The notes under the pieces: model-generated
Seen by the model: the letters and a program-made list of their open reading frames with translations, nothing else
Told to the model about the DNA's origin: nothing
The model's database searches: none
Shown: positions 1 to 8,626 of the stretch, piece by piece
Position numbering within the stretch: position 1 is the stretch's first letter
How the letters are laid out: the number at the start of each line of letters is the position of its first letter
Translations under genes and position numbers: made by a program
Assembly: GCA_963575745.1 (NCBI GenBank)
Contig: CAUYUJ010017783.1
Coordinates: forward strand, 112,344 to 176,343
Direction of reading: 5' to 3'
DNA: 64,000 nt
Origin: Prorocentrum cordatum
Lineage: Eukaryota; Sar; Dinophyceae; Prorocentrales; Prorocentraceae

Positions 1-79
1 CTGGCCGAGGAATTTCCGGCTTCGCAAGCAGGGGGCATCGCTGATCCCTCGGGGGCGTGTCGTCGATTGCCGGGTGAGC

Positions 80-240
80 GACTGAGCAAAAAACGGGATC
101 GTTTTCACCGACCTTGAGGCGTACATTTCCCGAGTAAGGTCGCGCGTAAGCCTTCAGCGCCCCCCCCCTCCGATGCAGCAGCGTGCCGCGCTGGCGGCCC
201 GCGTAAGCCGCGGCGTAAGGCCGCCATAACATCTTGCGTA
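80..240 (+). repeat. Family V dispersed repeat, copy 1
   Basis: Shares blocks with 40240-40400: both contain TAAGGTCGCGCG and, further on, GTGCCGCGCTGGCGGCCCGCG followed by AAGCCG. Two copies in one window indicate a dispersed repeat. No ends or coding content recognised. Confidence 0.5.
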
Positions 241-269
241 AGACCCGTTGCTTTACGTCGCTAGGTCGT

Positions 270-435
270 GGTCTCCCTCCTCGAGTCCATGGGGGTGGGC
301 GATTTCGCGGGCCGTTTCTGTTTCGATGTCGTTTTACAGCAGAGGCGGATTTCAGACAAAAGCGACGGACCCAAATCACAACGGGAACGAAACACATTGT
401 CTGGGTCGAGCCTTGCTCGAGCCAGCCCCCCTCAG
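270..435 (+). mobile_element. Intron-like element, family X (degenerate)
   Basis: The right part (about 383-435) resembles the right end of the element that forms the intron at 2434-2573: ACGAAACACA, then a GTCT-like step, then an AGCC-rich end and CTCAG. It stops exactly at a CAG followed by GC, where an open exon begins. The left end is poorly conserved (CTGTTTCGATGTCGTTTTAC near 318), so the 5' splice site is not fixed. Confidence 0.4.
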
Positions 436-717
436 GCGGACTCGCTCGCTGGCCTCGCCGGCAGCGGGGGCAACAACGACCGCTACGGATGGGGCTCCTG
501 GCTCCACCGCACGATCCTCGGGGCGGGCACAAGCTTGGGCAGCGCTCTGCACGGCGCGGCGGCGAATGCTGTGCAGGGCCTTAGCGCGAAGGTTCAGAAC
601 CGGCGCGCCCGCATCGAAAAGGCTCGGCTCTACCCGTCCATCGAGGCGTCGCGAGCGGGAAACATGCTCCGGATTTCACCATACGTAGAAGGGAGGTGGT
701 CTGATGCTGGGGACTGA
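436..717 (+). CDS. Probable terminal exon, unknown protein
   Basis: Open frame of 93 codons starting directly after a CTCAG acceptor and ending in TGA at 715-717. It begins A-D-S-L-A-G-L and includes a Gly/Ser/Ala-rich block with Y-G-W-G-S-W-L-H, then a basic stretch (K-V-Q-N-R-R-A-R-I-E-K). No domain recognised. The call depends on the upstream family X intron: the exon starts with GC after CAG, like the confirmed exons at 2574 and 2816. It could instead be an accidental frame, because GC-rich DNA stays open easily. Confidence 0.4.
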   Translation, partial: ADSLAGLAGSGGNNDRYGWGSWLHRTILGAGTSLGSALHGAAANAVQGLSAKVQNRRARIEKARLYPSIEASRAGNMLRISPYVEGRWSDAGD

Positions 718-895
718 TCTGAGCTGTCTGGAAGGGCCCTGAAGGGTCTGGGCAGGAGGCCGCCTTTGCACGGCTGGCCCAGGGGGATCAATTGCTCGTC
801 TGGTAGGACGGTGAGCCCCCCTTGTAGGAAGAAATCCGGAGTGCCCATATCCACGGCCTCGCGGGCCAGGCCGCCGGGCCGCGGGCCGTATCCAT

Positions 896-1091
896 CGGCG
901 GCGAGCCAGGGGGGAAGTGAGAAGGAGAAGTCCTTCTCAGAAAGGTTCGGAAGTCTCCCAGCCTTGGAGAAGTTTTCTGAGCCCTCCCCGAAGACAGGAA
1001 ACACTCCTCAAGAGGCGCGAGGGCTTTTGAGAAGTCCCGTGGCCTTCTGAGAGGGCCTTCTCCCTCCCGTCTCCCCCCTCGCTCGCCGCCG
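896..1091. mobile_element. Inverted-repeat element, family S, copy 1
   Basis: Left end CGGCGGCGAGCCAGGGGGGA runs into GAAGGAGAAG and CTTCTCAGAAAGG. The right end mirrors it (CCTTCTGAGAGGGCCTTCTC, then CTCGCTCGCCGCCG). The right half recurs at about 24035-24150 and a left end recurs at 16529. No coding potential: a MITE-like non-autonomous element. The 718-895 stretch before it holds nothing I recognise. Confidence 0.6.
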
Positions 1092-1152
1092 GATCCATGC
1101 GACCGCGTATCCGCGGAACCTCGCCCTGGAATCCAGACCGCGAGGGCGCGGA

Positions 1153-1332
1153 TACAGTCGGGGCCCTGAAGAAGGAACCATTTAAGTTGGGGAGGGGCTC
1201 CGCGTTCCTTAAGTGTTTCACAGCTCGCCTCAGGTTTTCCTTATGTGTTCGATCGGAAATCGAAGTTTAACTGATGGAAAAAAGGGGCCTCGTTCCTTAT
1301 TTAGGGTTCATTTGGTCAACGCCCCGACTGTA
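1153..1332 (+). mobile_element. Inverted-repeat element, family A, copy 1
   Basis: About 180 bp bounded by TA-CAGTCGGGGC and GCCCCGACTG-TA. The interior has GGAACC-type sequence at both sides (GAAGAAGGAACC and TTAGGGTTC). Seven copies are recognisable here (1153, 3990, 5229, 6381, 21969 reverse, 43574, 46427). The TA at each end is compatible with a TA target site, as in Tc1/mariner-type MITEs; that assignment is inference. It lies 24 bp upstream of an exon-like frame. Confidence 0.8.
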
Positions 1333-1356
1333 CGGGCACGATCGCCGCCCGCGCAG

Positions 1357-1515
1357 GCGGGGGAGGCGCTCTGGGGCATGGCCTTCCAGACGGCGGAGGG
1401 AGGCGGCGGCTCGCGGGAGCAGTTCGGCCGGTGGGTGCTCACGGTGCCGTGCGACGGCGTGGACGTGGAAGAGGACAGTTCCGTCGGGCGTGTCCCTCTA
1501 CTACCGGTTTGAAGC
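1357..1515 (+). CDS. Possible internal exon, unknown protein
   Basis: After GCGCAG at 1351-1356 a frame opens as A-G-E-A-L-W-G-M-A-F-Q-T-A-E, continues with a glycine run and F-G-R-W-V-L-T-V-P-C-D-G-V-D-V-E-E, and closes near 1515. The protein-like composition and the CAG-GC start match the validated exons downstream. The donor is not certain (perhaps after GTGGAAGAG near 1473). It may belong to the gene ending at 3223, but the linking splice cannot be proven here. Confidence 0.45.
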
Positions 1516-1654
1516 AAATCCCTATCCCTAGGTTTGGCATCACCTCACCTCGATGCCGATCTTAAGGATTCCCTAAATTTCTGAGGGCCTGTCCCTAAGA
1601 TTGTCCTCGCTTTGTGCTCGCCCATCTTAGGGAAAGGGATAGGTTCGAGGCTGG

Positions 1655-1782
1655 TTACTCTACAGGGGGAATACCCAAAAATCATCAAAAATAGTCAGGG
1701 GACGATGTTTTATCTGAATGTTTTGGATCTGTTCAGCGTTCGTCCAAAATCCGCGCCTGTAGGGAGGGGGACATGCCTGGCC
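1655..1782 (+). mobile_element. Inverted-repeat element, family C, degenerate copy
   Basis: Has the family C landmarks in order: TCTACAGGGGGAATA, AAAATAGTCAGGGGACGATG, CGTCCAAAATCCGC, CCTGTAGGGAGGGGGACATG. The outer left terminus is eroded. Same family as the intron at 2661-2815. Confidence 0.65.
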
Positions 1783-1836
1783 TACGAGGAGATCGAATCT
1801 GAGTTTGCTTGGGGCGAGGCTCGAAGAAGGAAAAAC

Positions 1837-2006
1837 GGCATAAACATAAACTTTTGGCGCTCCGCGCGGATTTCGTGGATCCGCGCTGAGCCCCACCAGC
1901 GGCGCTTCCGGCGCCGCTCCTGGCGCGCTCCGCGTGCCAGGGAGGGGGGGGGTCCAGCGCAGATCCAGGATATCCGCGCGGAGCGCCAACAGTTTATGTT
2001 TATAGC
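1837..2006. mobile_element. Foldback element, family H, copy 1
   Basis: Near-perfect long inverted repeat: left arm ATAAACATAAACTTTTGGCG then CTCCGCGCGGATTTCGTGG; right arm CCAGGATATCCGCGCGGAG then CGCCAACAGTTTATGTTTAT. The centre is rich in GGCGCC-like palindromes. Other copies at 41207, 57829 and 21410 (expanded), 44815, and half copies at 57586, 58025 and 5690. Confidence 0.75.
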
Positions 2007-2007
2007 G

Positions 2008-3223
2008 CTCGTGCTTCTTCAAGAGGTGGCTTTGGAGGTGCTCGGAAGAGCACGGAAGGCTGACCCTAGCAAGACCGTGCCCCACCCGTTGACCCTCTCC
2101 GTGCGCACGGAGATCGAGCTGCAGAGTGGCGCGCACATGCGCCGCGAGACTCACGTGGCGTGGCGTCGGGGCGCGGCGGGGTGGACCAGGTCCAGGAGCA
2201 GCAGCCTGGTCTACGTGCGAAGGCTATTCGAGGTCGCCGCCCCCTCCTACTCCTCGACGATGCCGGAGGCCTACGGCGCGGAGATGAAGTACACGTGCGG
2301 CCCCCGCGGCAGCATCTACGGCGGCCAGGCCTCGGGCTCGGACTTTGCCGCGTGCGTCCGGGGCGGGGCAGAGCAGGCGAGGGTCCGCGACAAGGCGAGC
2401 GGGAAGGACGAGGCCGAGCTGAAGAGGCTGCAGGCCGGGGCTGGACCCAAACGCTGTTCTGCTGGACTTCGGCTGTGTTTTGTGTTTCGTTTTGGCAGGG
2501 AGGTACAGGAGACCAGACAGTGCAGAACGGAAAACATAACGAAACACAGCGTCTAGGGCCAGCCCTGCTTCAGGCGGAGATCGACAAGCTGAAGAGGGAG
2601 CTCGAGCCCCTGCAAGATGCCGCAGACAACGCAGACGAGAATTCGGTCGAGGAGGCCCAGGCTTGAGTTGGGCATGTCCCTCTACAGGGGGAATATTCAA
2701 ACATACTATAACACGTCTGGGGACGATTTCTTGCCCATGTTTGAGTACTCGTTTAGTTTGTTTGTGGGGTATCTTTTATTTGTTTGTAGGGGGGACATGC
2801 CCGACCTAAGCCCAGGCTAAAGCTGACGAGACGGCGCGGAGCCTCCAGATCACAGAGAACAAGCTCGCCGAGCTGCTGAGCGGCCGGCCGCTGACTCTGA
2901 AGGAGTACGACGACGAGATCGTCGTGCGCGTGGACTTCCAGCCCTTGCCCCACTGCGAGTTCAGCCCTGGGTCGCTGCGAGAAATTAGCAACCCGGCTGC
3001 GGGCGAGAATGCCACCTACTCCGAGAATGCAAACGCTCGTGCGGCCGCGGCCATGATCCGTCGGGGGCAGGCCTGCACGACCGTGGACACACTCCACGGA
3101 GATACGTTCCTGTTCGATAACTACGTCGCAGGCTCGTACACGGGCGCGGAGACCCCCAAGAACACGCGCCGCGAAGTGATCTTGTCTCCCGTGGATGTGC
3201 TCGCTTGGCTTGGCGACCCCTGA
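2008..3223 (+). CDS. Three-exon gene (3' part), coiled-coil protein of unknown function
   Basis: Exons 2008?-2433, 2574-2660 and 2816-3223, all joined in phase 0. Splicing joins E-L-K-R-L-Q to A-E-I-D-K-L-K-R-E-L and then E-E-A-Q to A-K-A-D-E-T-A-R, giving an uninterrupted charged heptad-like (coiled-coil) stretch across both junctions. This is strong evidence that the exon calls are right. The last exon adds a C-terminal region of about 100 residues (includes V-R-V-D-F-Q-P-L-P-H-C-E-F and S-P-V-D-V-L-A-W-L-G-D-P) and ends at TGA. The N-terminal side has E-M-K-Y-T-C-G-P-R-G. No family recognised. The first exon's start is unknown; I place it after the foldback element that ends near 2006. Both introns are mobile-element copies. 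Confidence 0.7.
2434..2573 (+). mobile_element. Introner, family X (GC-AG intron)
   Basis: 140-bp intron beginning GCCGGGG and ending CTTCAG. Its body has imperfect terminal inverted repeats: GGGCTGGACCCAAACGCTGT at left, and the complement of GCGTCTAGGGCCAGCCCTG at right. The flanks CTGCAGGC (2428-2435) and CTTCAGGC (2568-2575) look like a target duplication that supplies both splice sites. Removing it restores frame and a coiled coil. Confidence 0.75.
2661..2815 (+). mobile_element. Introner, family C (GC-AG intron)
   Basis: 155-bp intron starting GCTTGAG and ending AAGCCCAG. The element body (2667-2805) has inverted termini GTTGGGCATGTCCC and GGGACATGCCCGAC plus inner CTACAGGGGG and TTGTAGGGGGG. 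A perfect 9-bp direct repeat, GCCCAGGCT, lies at 2655-2663 and 2810-2818. The duplicated CAG/GC provides the donor and the acceptor. Confidence 0.85.
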
Positions 3224-3816
3224 AGTTGCGACCTGATCATGTCGTGCCCGAGCGTGGATGCGCCGGCACATCTAAAACGGTTGGAATCGCACAAGTGTGG
3301 TGACCCCACGAGACCTCCTTCGCCCTCCTCCTCATACCTGCGTCTGGGCACGAGGTGCATGAGGAATGTGCTCAGATGAGAGTGCGTATATGCGCGGTTT
3401 CCCTCATGATGCGCCCGTGTGATACGAGAGCAGCCTGTGGAATGCTCAGGGGCCACTCCTAGCATGTATTCTGCCTGCAATCTCCAACATTCCTCGACAA
3501 ACTCTTCAAGCTTGCCCAAGCCAAATACGATTCTGGCTTGCAAGACTTTTGGCTTCCTAGGGGCTGCCTTGGACAATCTCGGGGCGCCTTGGGGCTCTCG
3601 TTGGGGCCAGTCTTGGGGCCTGCCACACATTGATCCCCACTCTTGGCTTGGGGCGTTCCTGGGGCGCTCTTGGGAGTAGTCTGAGCCATCTTGGAGCACT
3701 TCCAGGCTACATACACTTGGAGCTGTCCTGGGCGACCTTGGAGCAATCTCGTGGCCTCAGAAGCCCCACAAAGCCAAGAAAGCTCAAATCGCGGGCGGAA
3801 GCATCGCCTGCGAATA
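3224..3816. other. 3' flank; family Y low-complexity stretch
   Basis: No gene recognised. 3545-3740 has the CTTGGGGC/CTCTTGGGGC periodicity seen in long form at 60690-62190 (family Y). The rest is unique sequence that may include the 3' UTR of the preceding gene; no polyadenylation signal is identified. Confidence 0.4.
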
Positions 3817-3989
3817 CAGTGGGGGCCCATGCCAAGAAACACCGTGCTTGCCTCAAGGGTGCCCTGATTTTCTTGGGCTTCGATGGTTCTGCTATGGAAA
3901 GCGTGACGCTCCCACGCCAAAAATCGATGGATGGCCTGGAGTTTCAGGGTTGGGTGGTTTGTGGAAGGTTTCCTGTGGTTGGGCTCCTA
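3817..3989 (+). mobile_element. Inverted-repeat element, family A-prime, copy 1
   Basis: Begins TA-CAGTGGGGGCCC and ends in a GGTTGGGCTCCTAC terminus. It matches 46248-46424, including GCCAAGAAACACC / GCCGAGAAGCACC and the ATCGATGGATGGCCTGG block. Both copies sit immediately 5' of a family A element. Confidence 0.6.
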
Positions 3990-4285
3990 CAGTCGGGGCG
4001 CTGAAGCAGGAACCCTTCTCGTGGGCGAGGGGCTCGGTGTTCCTTGATTGTTTTACAGTTTGCGTTGGGGTATCCATGGGAAGTCGAAGCTTAACTTATG
4101 GAATCAAGGGGCCTCGTTCCTTATTTAGGGTTCCTCCTCCTCCTCCTCCTCCTCCTCCTCCTCCTCCTCCTCCTCCCTCCCTCCTCCTCCTCCCTCCCCC
4201 CCTCCTCCTCCTCCTCCTCCTCCTCCTCCTCCTACTCCTCCTCCTCCTCCTCCTCCTCCTCCTCCTCCTCCTCCTCCTCCTACTG
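3990..4285 (+). mobile_element. Family A element with internal CCT expansion
   Basis: Normal family A sequence from CAGTCGGGGC to TTATTTAGGGTTCCT at about 4134. It then becomes a CCT run of roughly 145 bp and resumes only with ACTGTA at 4282. The right arm seems to have been replaced by microsatellite growth, seeded perhaps by its own TTCCT. Confidence 0.7.
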
Positions 4286-4435
4286 TACGAGCTTGGCCTC
4301 GTGGGGGCAGCGCCGGGAGGACCCTCGGCGGCCCGTGGAGGCGCCGTGTCGGGTGCGTGAAGCCCCAGCCGTGTGCGGCGCGCCCTGGAGGAGCCGCTGG
4401 TCATCGTGGCGCCGCCTGGCCGCTGGTCATCCCCT

Positions 4436-4741
4436 CCTCCTCCCTCCCTCCTCCCTCCTCCCTCCTCCTCCTCCTCCTCCCTCCCTTCCCTCCCCCTATT
4501 CCCTCCCTCCTCCTCCCTCCCTCCTCATTTTCCTTCCCTCTCCCTCCCTCCCCCTCCTCATTCCTTCCCTCTCCTCCTCCTCCCTCCTCCTCCTCCCTCC
4601 TCCTCCTCCTCCTCCTCCTCCTCCTCTCCTCCTCCTCCTCCTCCTTCCTCCTCCTCCTCCTCCTCTTCCCTCCTCTTCCTCCCTCCTCCTCCTCCTCCTC
4701 CTCCTCCTCCTCCTCCTCCTCCTCCTCCTCCTCCTCCTCCT
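4436..4741. repeat. CCT/TCCC pyrimidine tract
   Basis: About 300 bp of CCT with CCCT interruptions. Every frame stays open (Ser, Pro or Leu runs), so ORFs here are not evidence for genes. 4286-4435 and 4742-5079 are GC-rich with no recognised content. Confidence 0.9.
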
Positions 4742-5135
4742 ACTTGGGGCCGCCAGGGCGATCCGGGTCGATGTCGACGCTGGCTGGCCCGATCCGGCTC
4801 GATTCCGGGATGCCGACGATCCGACGCGGCCGGAGATCTGCACGGCGTGTTTTTTTTGCGAGTTTTGGCCCAGCCGATGCGATCCGATTCCGACTCCGTG
4901 CCGACGCAGCCCGAGCCGACGCACCTTTCGATTCGAGCCGGTGTCCCGATTCGATGCCGGCTGATCCCGCAGAGAGGGGTCCCGGGTGCCGCGCCTGGCA
5001 GTTTTGGCACCTCGGAGCGCGGACTCGCCAGGGGTGCCGCCCCCCCGAGGACCCCAATGGCCGCCCCGCGCGCGAGATAGGTCGAAGGTGCTCGGTTCTT
5101 GAGAACCTCATACCAGAGATTCTGGCTCGTTTGTG

Positions 5136-5200
5136 TGAAGGGGCCCTGGAGCACACAAATAATAAATACACACAAATGAGATGATTCCCCATCTTTTCCT
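5136..5200 (-). mobile_element. Family E fragment (reverse)
   Basis: TGAAGGGGCCCTGGAGCACA is the complement of the family E right end. It is followed by AATAAATACACACAAATGAG and CCCCATCTTTTCC. Only one end is present. Confidence 0.6.
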
Positions 5201-5228
5201 ATGTCTTCGGTTTTTTGTTGGGGAGGGG

Positions 5229-5379
5229 CTTTCGTTGGGGAGGGGATCGGTGTTCCTTGATTGTTTCACAGTTTGCCTCGGGTTTCCCTCAGGTTTTTGT
5301 GTGGGAAATCGAGGTTCAACTTATGGAGAAGAGGGGCCTCGTTCCTTATTTAGGGTTCCTTGGGTCAACGCCCCGACTG
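5229..5379 (+). mobile_element. Family A element, left-truncated
   Basis: Retains TTCGTTGGGGAGGGG, the TTGTTTCACAG block, GGGCCTCGTTCCTTATTTAG and the right terminus ACGCCCCGACTG. The left terminal repeat is missing. Confidence 0.7.
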
Positions 5380-5435
5380 GGTCGAAGATGCTCGATTCTT
5401 GAGAACCTCATACCAGAGATTCTGCCTCGTTTGTG

Positions 5436-6366
5436 GCCCGCTGGGGGTGCCGAGTGTTGTTGGCCCCAGCGCCTCACATCGGTTTCTGGGGACGGGTGCA
5501 CTTTCAACCCCACCGCTCGAAATCCCCCATCTGATGCTCGCACACGCATCTCTTCGCCGCCTCCCCCCCCATGCCCACTTGCGTCAGTGCCCCATGTGCT
5601 CCGCATGTAGCATGTTCACTCGTGCTGTCCTCGAAGAAGACACGCCTGCATCGGCATAAGCTTTAACAAAGGTCCGCGGAGGTTCCTCACGTCCAGCGCC
5701 GATCCAAGACATCAGCGTAGGCCTCCGGAAGCGTATGGTTTTGCCAATGTTCATTATTTCGACCATCCTTCCGTGCATCTAATTGTTCCCCCCTTCCCAT
5801 TGTTCCCCCCTTCCCCAGCCCGTTTCTCACGAACACGCCTCTGCACAAGCCCATGGGTCGACAACCATTGGTCTTTCCACACCCACTCCGCTTCCAGCCT
5901 GCCGCTACCTGCTTTCCATCTACCTCATTGAGCTCAAGTGAGGGGGGCCTCTCCGTCGCGCCTGTCAGGCAGGGGCTCCTCTCAACGTGTTCATACTGCA
6001 AATCACGCTGCTACTCATGTTCATGGTCTTCACCGTCTATGTGTTCTGGCTGATGTACAAGACTTGCAATAACTTCTTGGGCGAGAACCCGCTGAAGTTC
6101 TTTCGGAAGGCAGGGCAGCGCTTTCGACATGCCTTCCAGACCAAATGCAGCCTCGGCGTGGCATGACCATGTTGTTTCAAATGCTTCACTTGTGCCCGCT
6201 TGCCGTTGTATCTTCAACAGCGCTTGGCAGTCACATCCAGGTTTCTGACGTCGTTGCGTCGTCGTCGCCATGCCATGCTCCCCAGTCGAGTCCGCGGCGT
6301 GGCTTATTTCCCCGATGTCTTGCCATCGTGACCCAGTGTGGAGTCCCTGAGCCCGCGAACGCAGGC
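5436..6366. other. Mostly unique sequence; half family H copy; possible minus-strand frames
   Basis: About 5690-5750 is the right half of a family H foldback. The remainder is lower in repeats. Minus-strand frames at 6011-6271 (ends H-I-D-G-E-D-H-E-H-E) and 5687-6001 look moderately protein-like but share no domain I know and have no clear splice links. I do not call a gene. Confidence 0.3.
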
Positions 6367-6380
6367 ATCTAAAGTCAGAG

Positions 6381-6560
6381 TACAGTCGGGGCCCTGAAGA
6401 AGGAACCCTTTTCGTTGGGGAGGGGCTCCGCGTTCCTTAAGTGTTTCGCAGCTTGCCTCAGGTTTTCCTTAGGTTTTCGATCGGAAATCGAAGTTCAATT
6501 TATGGTAAAAAAGGGGCCTCGCTCCTTATTTAGGGTTCCTTAGGTCAGCGCCCCGACTGT
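6381..6560 (+). mobile_element. Family A element with 14-bp flanking duplication
   Basis: TACAGTCGGGGCCC to CGCCCCGACTGT. Flanked by ATCTAAAGTCAGAG (6367-6380) and ATCTAAGGTCAGAG (6561-6574), 13 of 14 identical. This is longer than a TA duplication and contains AAAG/GTCAG-like splice signals. Confidence 0.8.
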
Positions 6561-6564
6561 ATCT

Positions 6565-6630
6565 AAGGTCAGAGTGAGGGGCCCGGACGGTCGCTCATTG
6601 TCCTCGGGTGCGTGGCTGCAGTGGGGTTCC
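6565..6630 (+). repeat. Dispersed repeat shared with 35486-35552
   Basis: Both places read TCAGAGTGAGGGG(G)CCCG, then ACGGTC, then GGGTGCGTGGCTG and AGTGGGG. A two-copy short repeat; ends not defined. Confidence 0.6.
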
Positions 6631-6706
6631 GTGGCCCCGATGTCTTGTGATTGCGAGGGTCTCTGCGGCCCCGCCAGCCTTGGAGACGACGGAGATGAAA
6701 ACGAGC

Positions 6707-7012
6707 GGGGGGCGGGGGGTAGGGGGCGGAGGAGAAGTGGGAGGGGGAAGAGGAAGGGTGGAGGAGGCGGACGGAGGAGGGAGGAGGAGGGAGGGGAGGA
6801 GAGGAGGAGGAGGAGGAGGAGGAGAGGAGGAGGAGGGGGAGGGGGAGGGGGAGGAGGGGAGGAGAGAAGGAGGAGGGGAGGAGGAGGAGGAGGAAGAAGC
6901 AGAAGAAGATGAAGACGAAGAAGAAGCATAAGAAGAAGAAAAAGAAGAAGAAAAAGAAGAAGAAGAAGAAGAAGAGGAGGAGGAGGAGGAGGAGGAGGAG
7001 GAGTAGGAGGCG
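6707..7012. repeat. GGA/GAA purine tract
   Basis: 300 bp of GGGGA, GGA and AAG steps on the plus strand. Charged or phenylalanine-rich ORFs over it are artefacts. Confidence 0.9.
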
Positions 7013-7039
7013 CTGTGGCATTCTGGGGTCTTTGGAAAC

Positions 7040-7180
7040 AGCTTTTCATGGTTTCGGGGGCGCTCGAGGGGGACACGTATCTGGGCGGCGTCCTTTGGTC
7101 GTCTGGGGGTCCCCTTTGGCCGTCCTTAGGCGTTCTTGGGCTGTTTTTTGGGGCTTGGGCCGTCTAGGGGCGCTCTTGCG
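7040..7180 (+). repeat. Family Y segment
   Basis: Short stretch of the CTTGGGGC, GTCTGGGGG, CCGTCTAGGGG periodicity. See 60690-62190 for the long version. 7181-7494 after it holds only C-rich sequence and the conserved GACGGGGAAAGGA / GACGGGGAAGGAT pair at 7301 and 7417. Confidence 0.45.
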
Positions 7181-7494
7181 GATCCGTCGTGGCGACCCCC
7201 TTCTCTTCCATCGCATCTACAGAGGGCCTCCCTGTAAAAGCCGCAAGCGGGGGATGCGAATCTGCCCCCCCCACCCCCCTCCTGGGGCCCCTCCCCCCCC
7301 GACGGGGAAAGGACGAAGGGAAGGGGCTTCCCTTTGATGTGACTACGACGTGGGTCGATTTCCCTCAATCCCCAGACTCCTCCCACCAACGACGGGAGAG
7401 TGCTCTCTCACTCCCGACGGGGAAGGATAAACAGAAAAGGCGTCCCGTCGACGAGACCAGACAGACACCCCACATATGCCGACAGGGTCGGCGG

Positions 7495-7640
7495 ATTTGT
7501 TGTTTATTGTTGTCGTCGTCCTCGACTGCGACCACCCGCAACCCACCGGCCGCGACCCACCCCACGACTCACCCACGACACACCCTAGACCCACCTTGCG
7601 ACACACCTGCGGCCCACCGGCGACCCACCCCGCGCCCGCC
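7495..7640 (+). repeat. GTT leader plus CGACCCACC minisatellite, short copy
   Basis: TTGTTGTTTATTGTTGTCGT is followed by degenerate ACCCACC/CGACCCACC units. The same order recurs at 20366-20450 and, much longer, at 36940-37430. Confidence 0.7.
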
Positions 7641-7689
7641 CTCATCGTTCTTATCCGCAGCTTCGGCGTGCTACATAGTTAGTCGCCCC

Positions 7690-8135
7690 TGGCAATCATG
7701 AACTCGACACGCTGCTGGCCGAGCTTTCGAGCCCGTCCTGCGGCCTCGCTCGGACCTCGCGGGCTCTCTCGGGGCCATCTTGGCGTCGGCACTCGGTGTG
7801 TATTGTTCGGCTTTGGCTGGTTTGGGCCCTATCCGAGGGGCTCCTGGACCGTATTGGGGGGAACATCGGAGCGTCTTGGATGTGAGCTGGGTTCTTCGGG
7901 CCAGTGTTTTTTTCAGAACCCCTGGGGCCCGTTGGACATTTGGGTGTGACCCCACGATGGCCGCACCAGGACCCGCCGAGGCCCATAAAGCGCCCCAAGA
8001 AATGTCCAAGATAGCCCCACGAGGGCCCCTAGACAGGACAAGCCCGCGATATCTCGCGCCGTCTCAGGGCGGAGGCAGTTGCTGGCCAATGTGTTCTTTC
8101 GCCCCGCCAGTTCAACAACTCCGTCGGTTCGGGGG
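7690..8135. other. No recognised gene; family Y-like part
   Basis: 7735-8020 carries CGGGGCCATCTTGG and GGGCCCTATCC-type text in Y style. ORFs on both strands run through it but resemble nothing known. Confidence 0.3.
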
Positions 8136-8139
8136 AGTG

Positions 8140-8350
8140 AAGGGGACCGTTGACGGACCACCAGAGCGGCGTCAAACGAGGGTAGTGCGCGACCATTTGG
8201 TTGATCGAAGTGTTTTTGGTTTTGAGGGCAGTGCTAGAGAGATACCTGGCGGGACCACCAGGGCGACGGCAAACGCTGGCAGTGCGCGACCCTTGGGTTG
8301 ATCGAAGTGGTGTTTCGGGGGGAGCGCTAGAGAGATACGTGGCGGGCCCG
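8140..8350 (+). repeat. Tandem repeat, ~90-bp unit, about 2.3 copies
   Basis: GGACCACCAG-GCG-C-GCAAACG, AGTGCGCGACC, TTGGTTGATCGAAGTG and GCTAGAGAGATACCTGGCGG recur in order at about 8155, 8253 and 8340. Confidence 0.75.
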
Positions 8351-8518
8351 AGGCCGCCCGGCCCACACACCGGAAGGGACCTCTCAAGCGTTCGTCAGGC
8401 CTGTGCAGTGCCCATCAGAGCAAGGACGCAGCTTGTGCACAGGAGGGCGCGCAGGCAGCTGATTGCCGAGGCTCGGACATGTGCAGGAGCACCCCGCGCC
8501 CGACGCTGCAGAGCCCTG

Positions 8519-8571
8519 GGAGGAGGAGGAGGAGGAGGAGGAGGAGGAGGAGGAGGAGGAGGAGGAGGAGC
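8519..8571 (+). repeat. GGA tract
   Basis: Seventeen GGA units. Together with the CCT tract at 8821-9125 it brackets a candidate exon with complementary arms. Confidence 0.9.
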
Positions 8572-8626
8572 AGAGCACTGGCAGCGCGAGCACCGAGGCG
8601 CGCCCCGGGAGCGCGCCGCCGACCCC

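Larger units (their letters stand above)
5080..5435 (+). repeat. 56-bp direct repeat spaced exactly 300 bp
   Basis: GGTCGAAG-TGCTCG-TTCTTGAGAACCTCATACC and on to CTCGTTTGTG occurs at 5080-5135 and 5380-5435 with three mismatches. Between the copies lie a reversed family E fragment and a family A copy. Confidence 0.8.

Noticed and set aside
234-584. Arg-rich ORF in another frame over the first exon candidate
   Set aside because: Basic, low-complexity, crosses the intron-like element; the frame from 436 fits the acceptor better.
4096-5192. Long Ser/Leu/Pro, Arg or Glu frames across CCT/GGA tracts (also at 6540, 8384, 10531, 23396, 34022, 39012, 42802, 47420)
   Set aside because: They follow from trinucleotide runs that have no stops in most frames. 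No ordinary protein composition or splice context.
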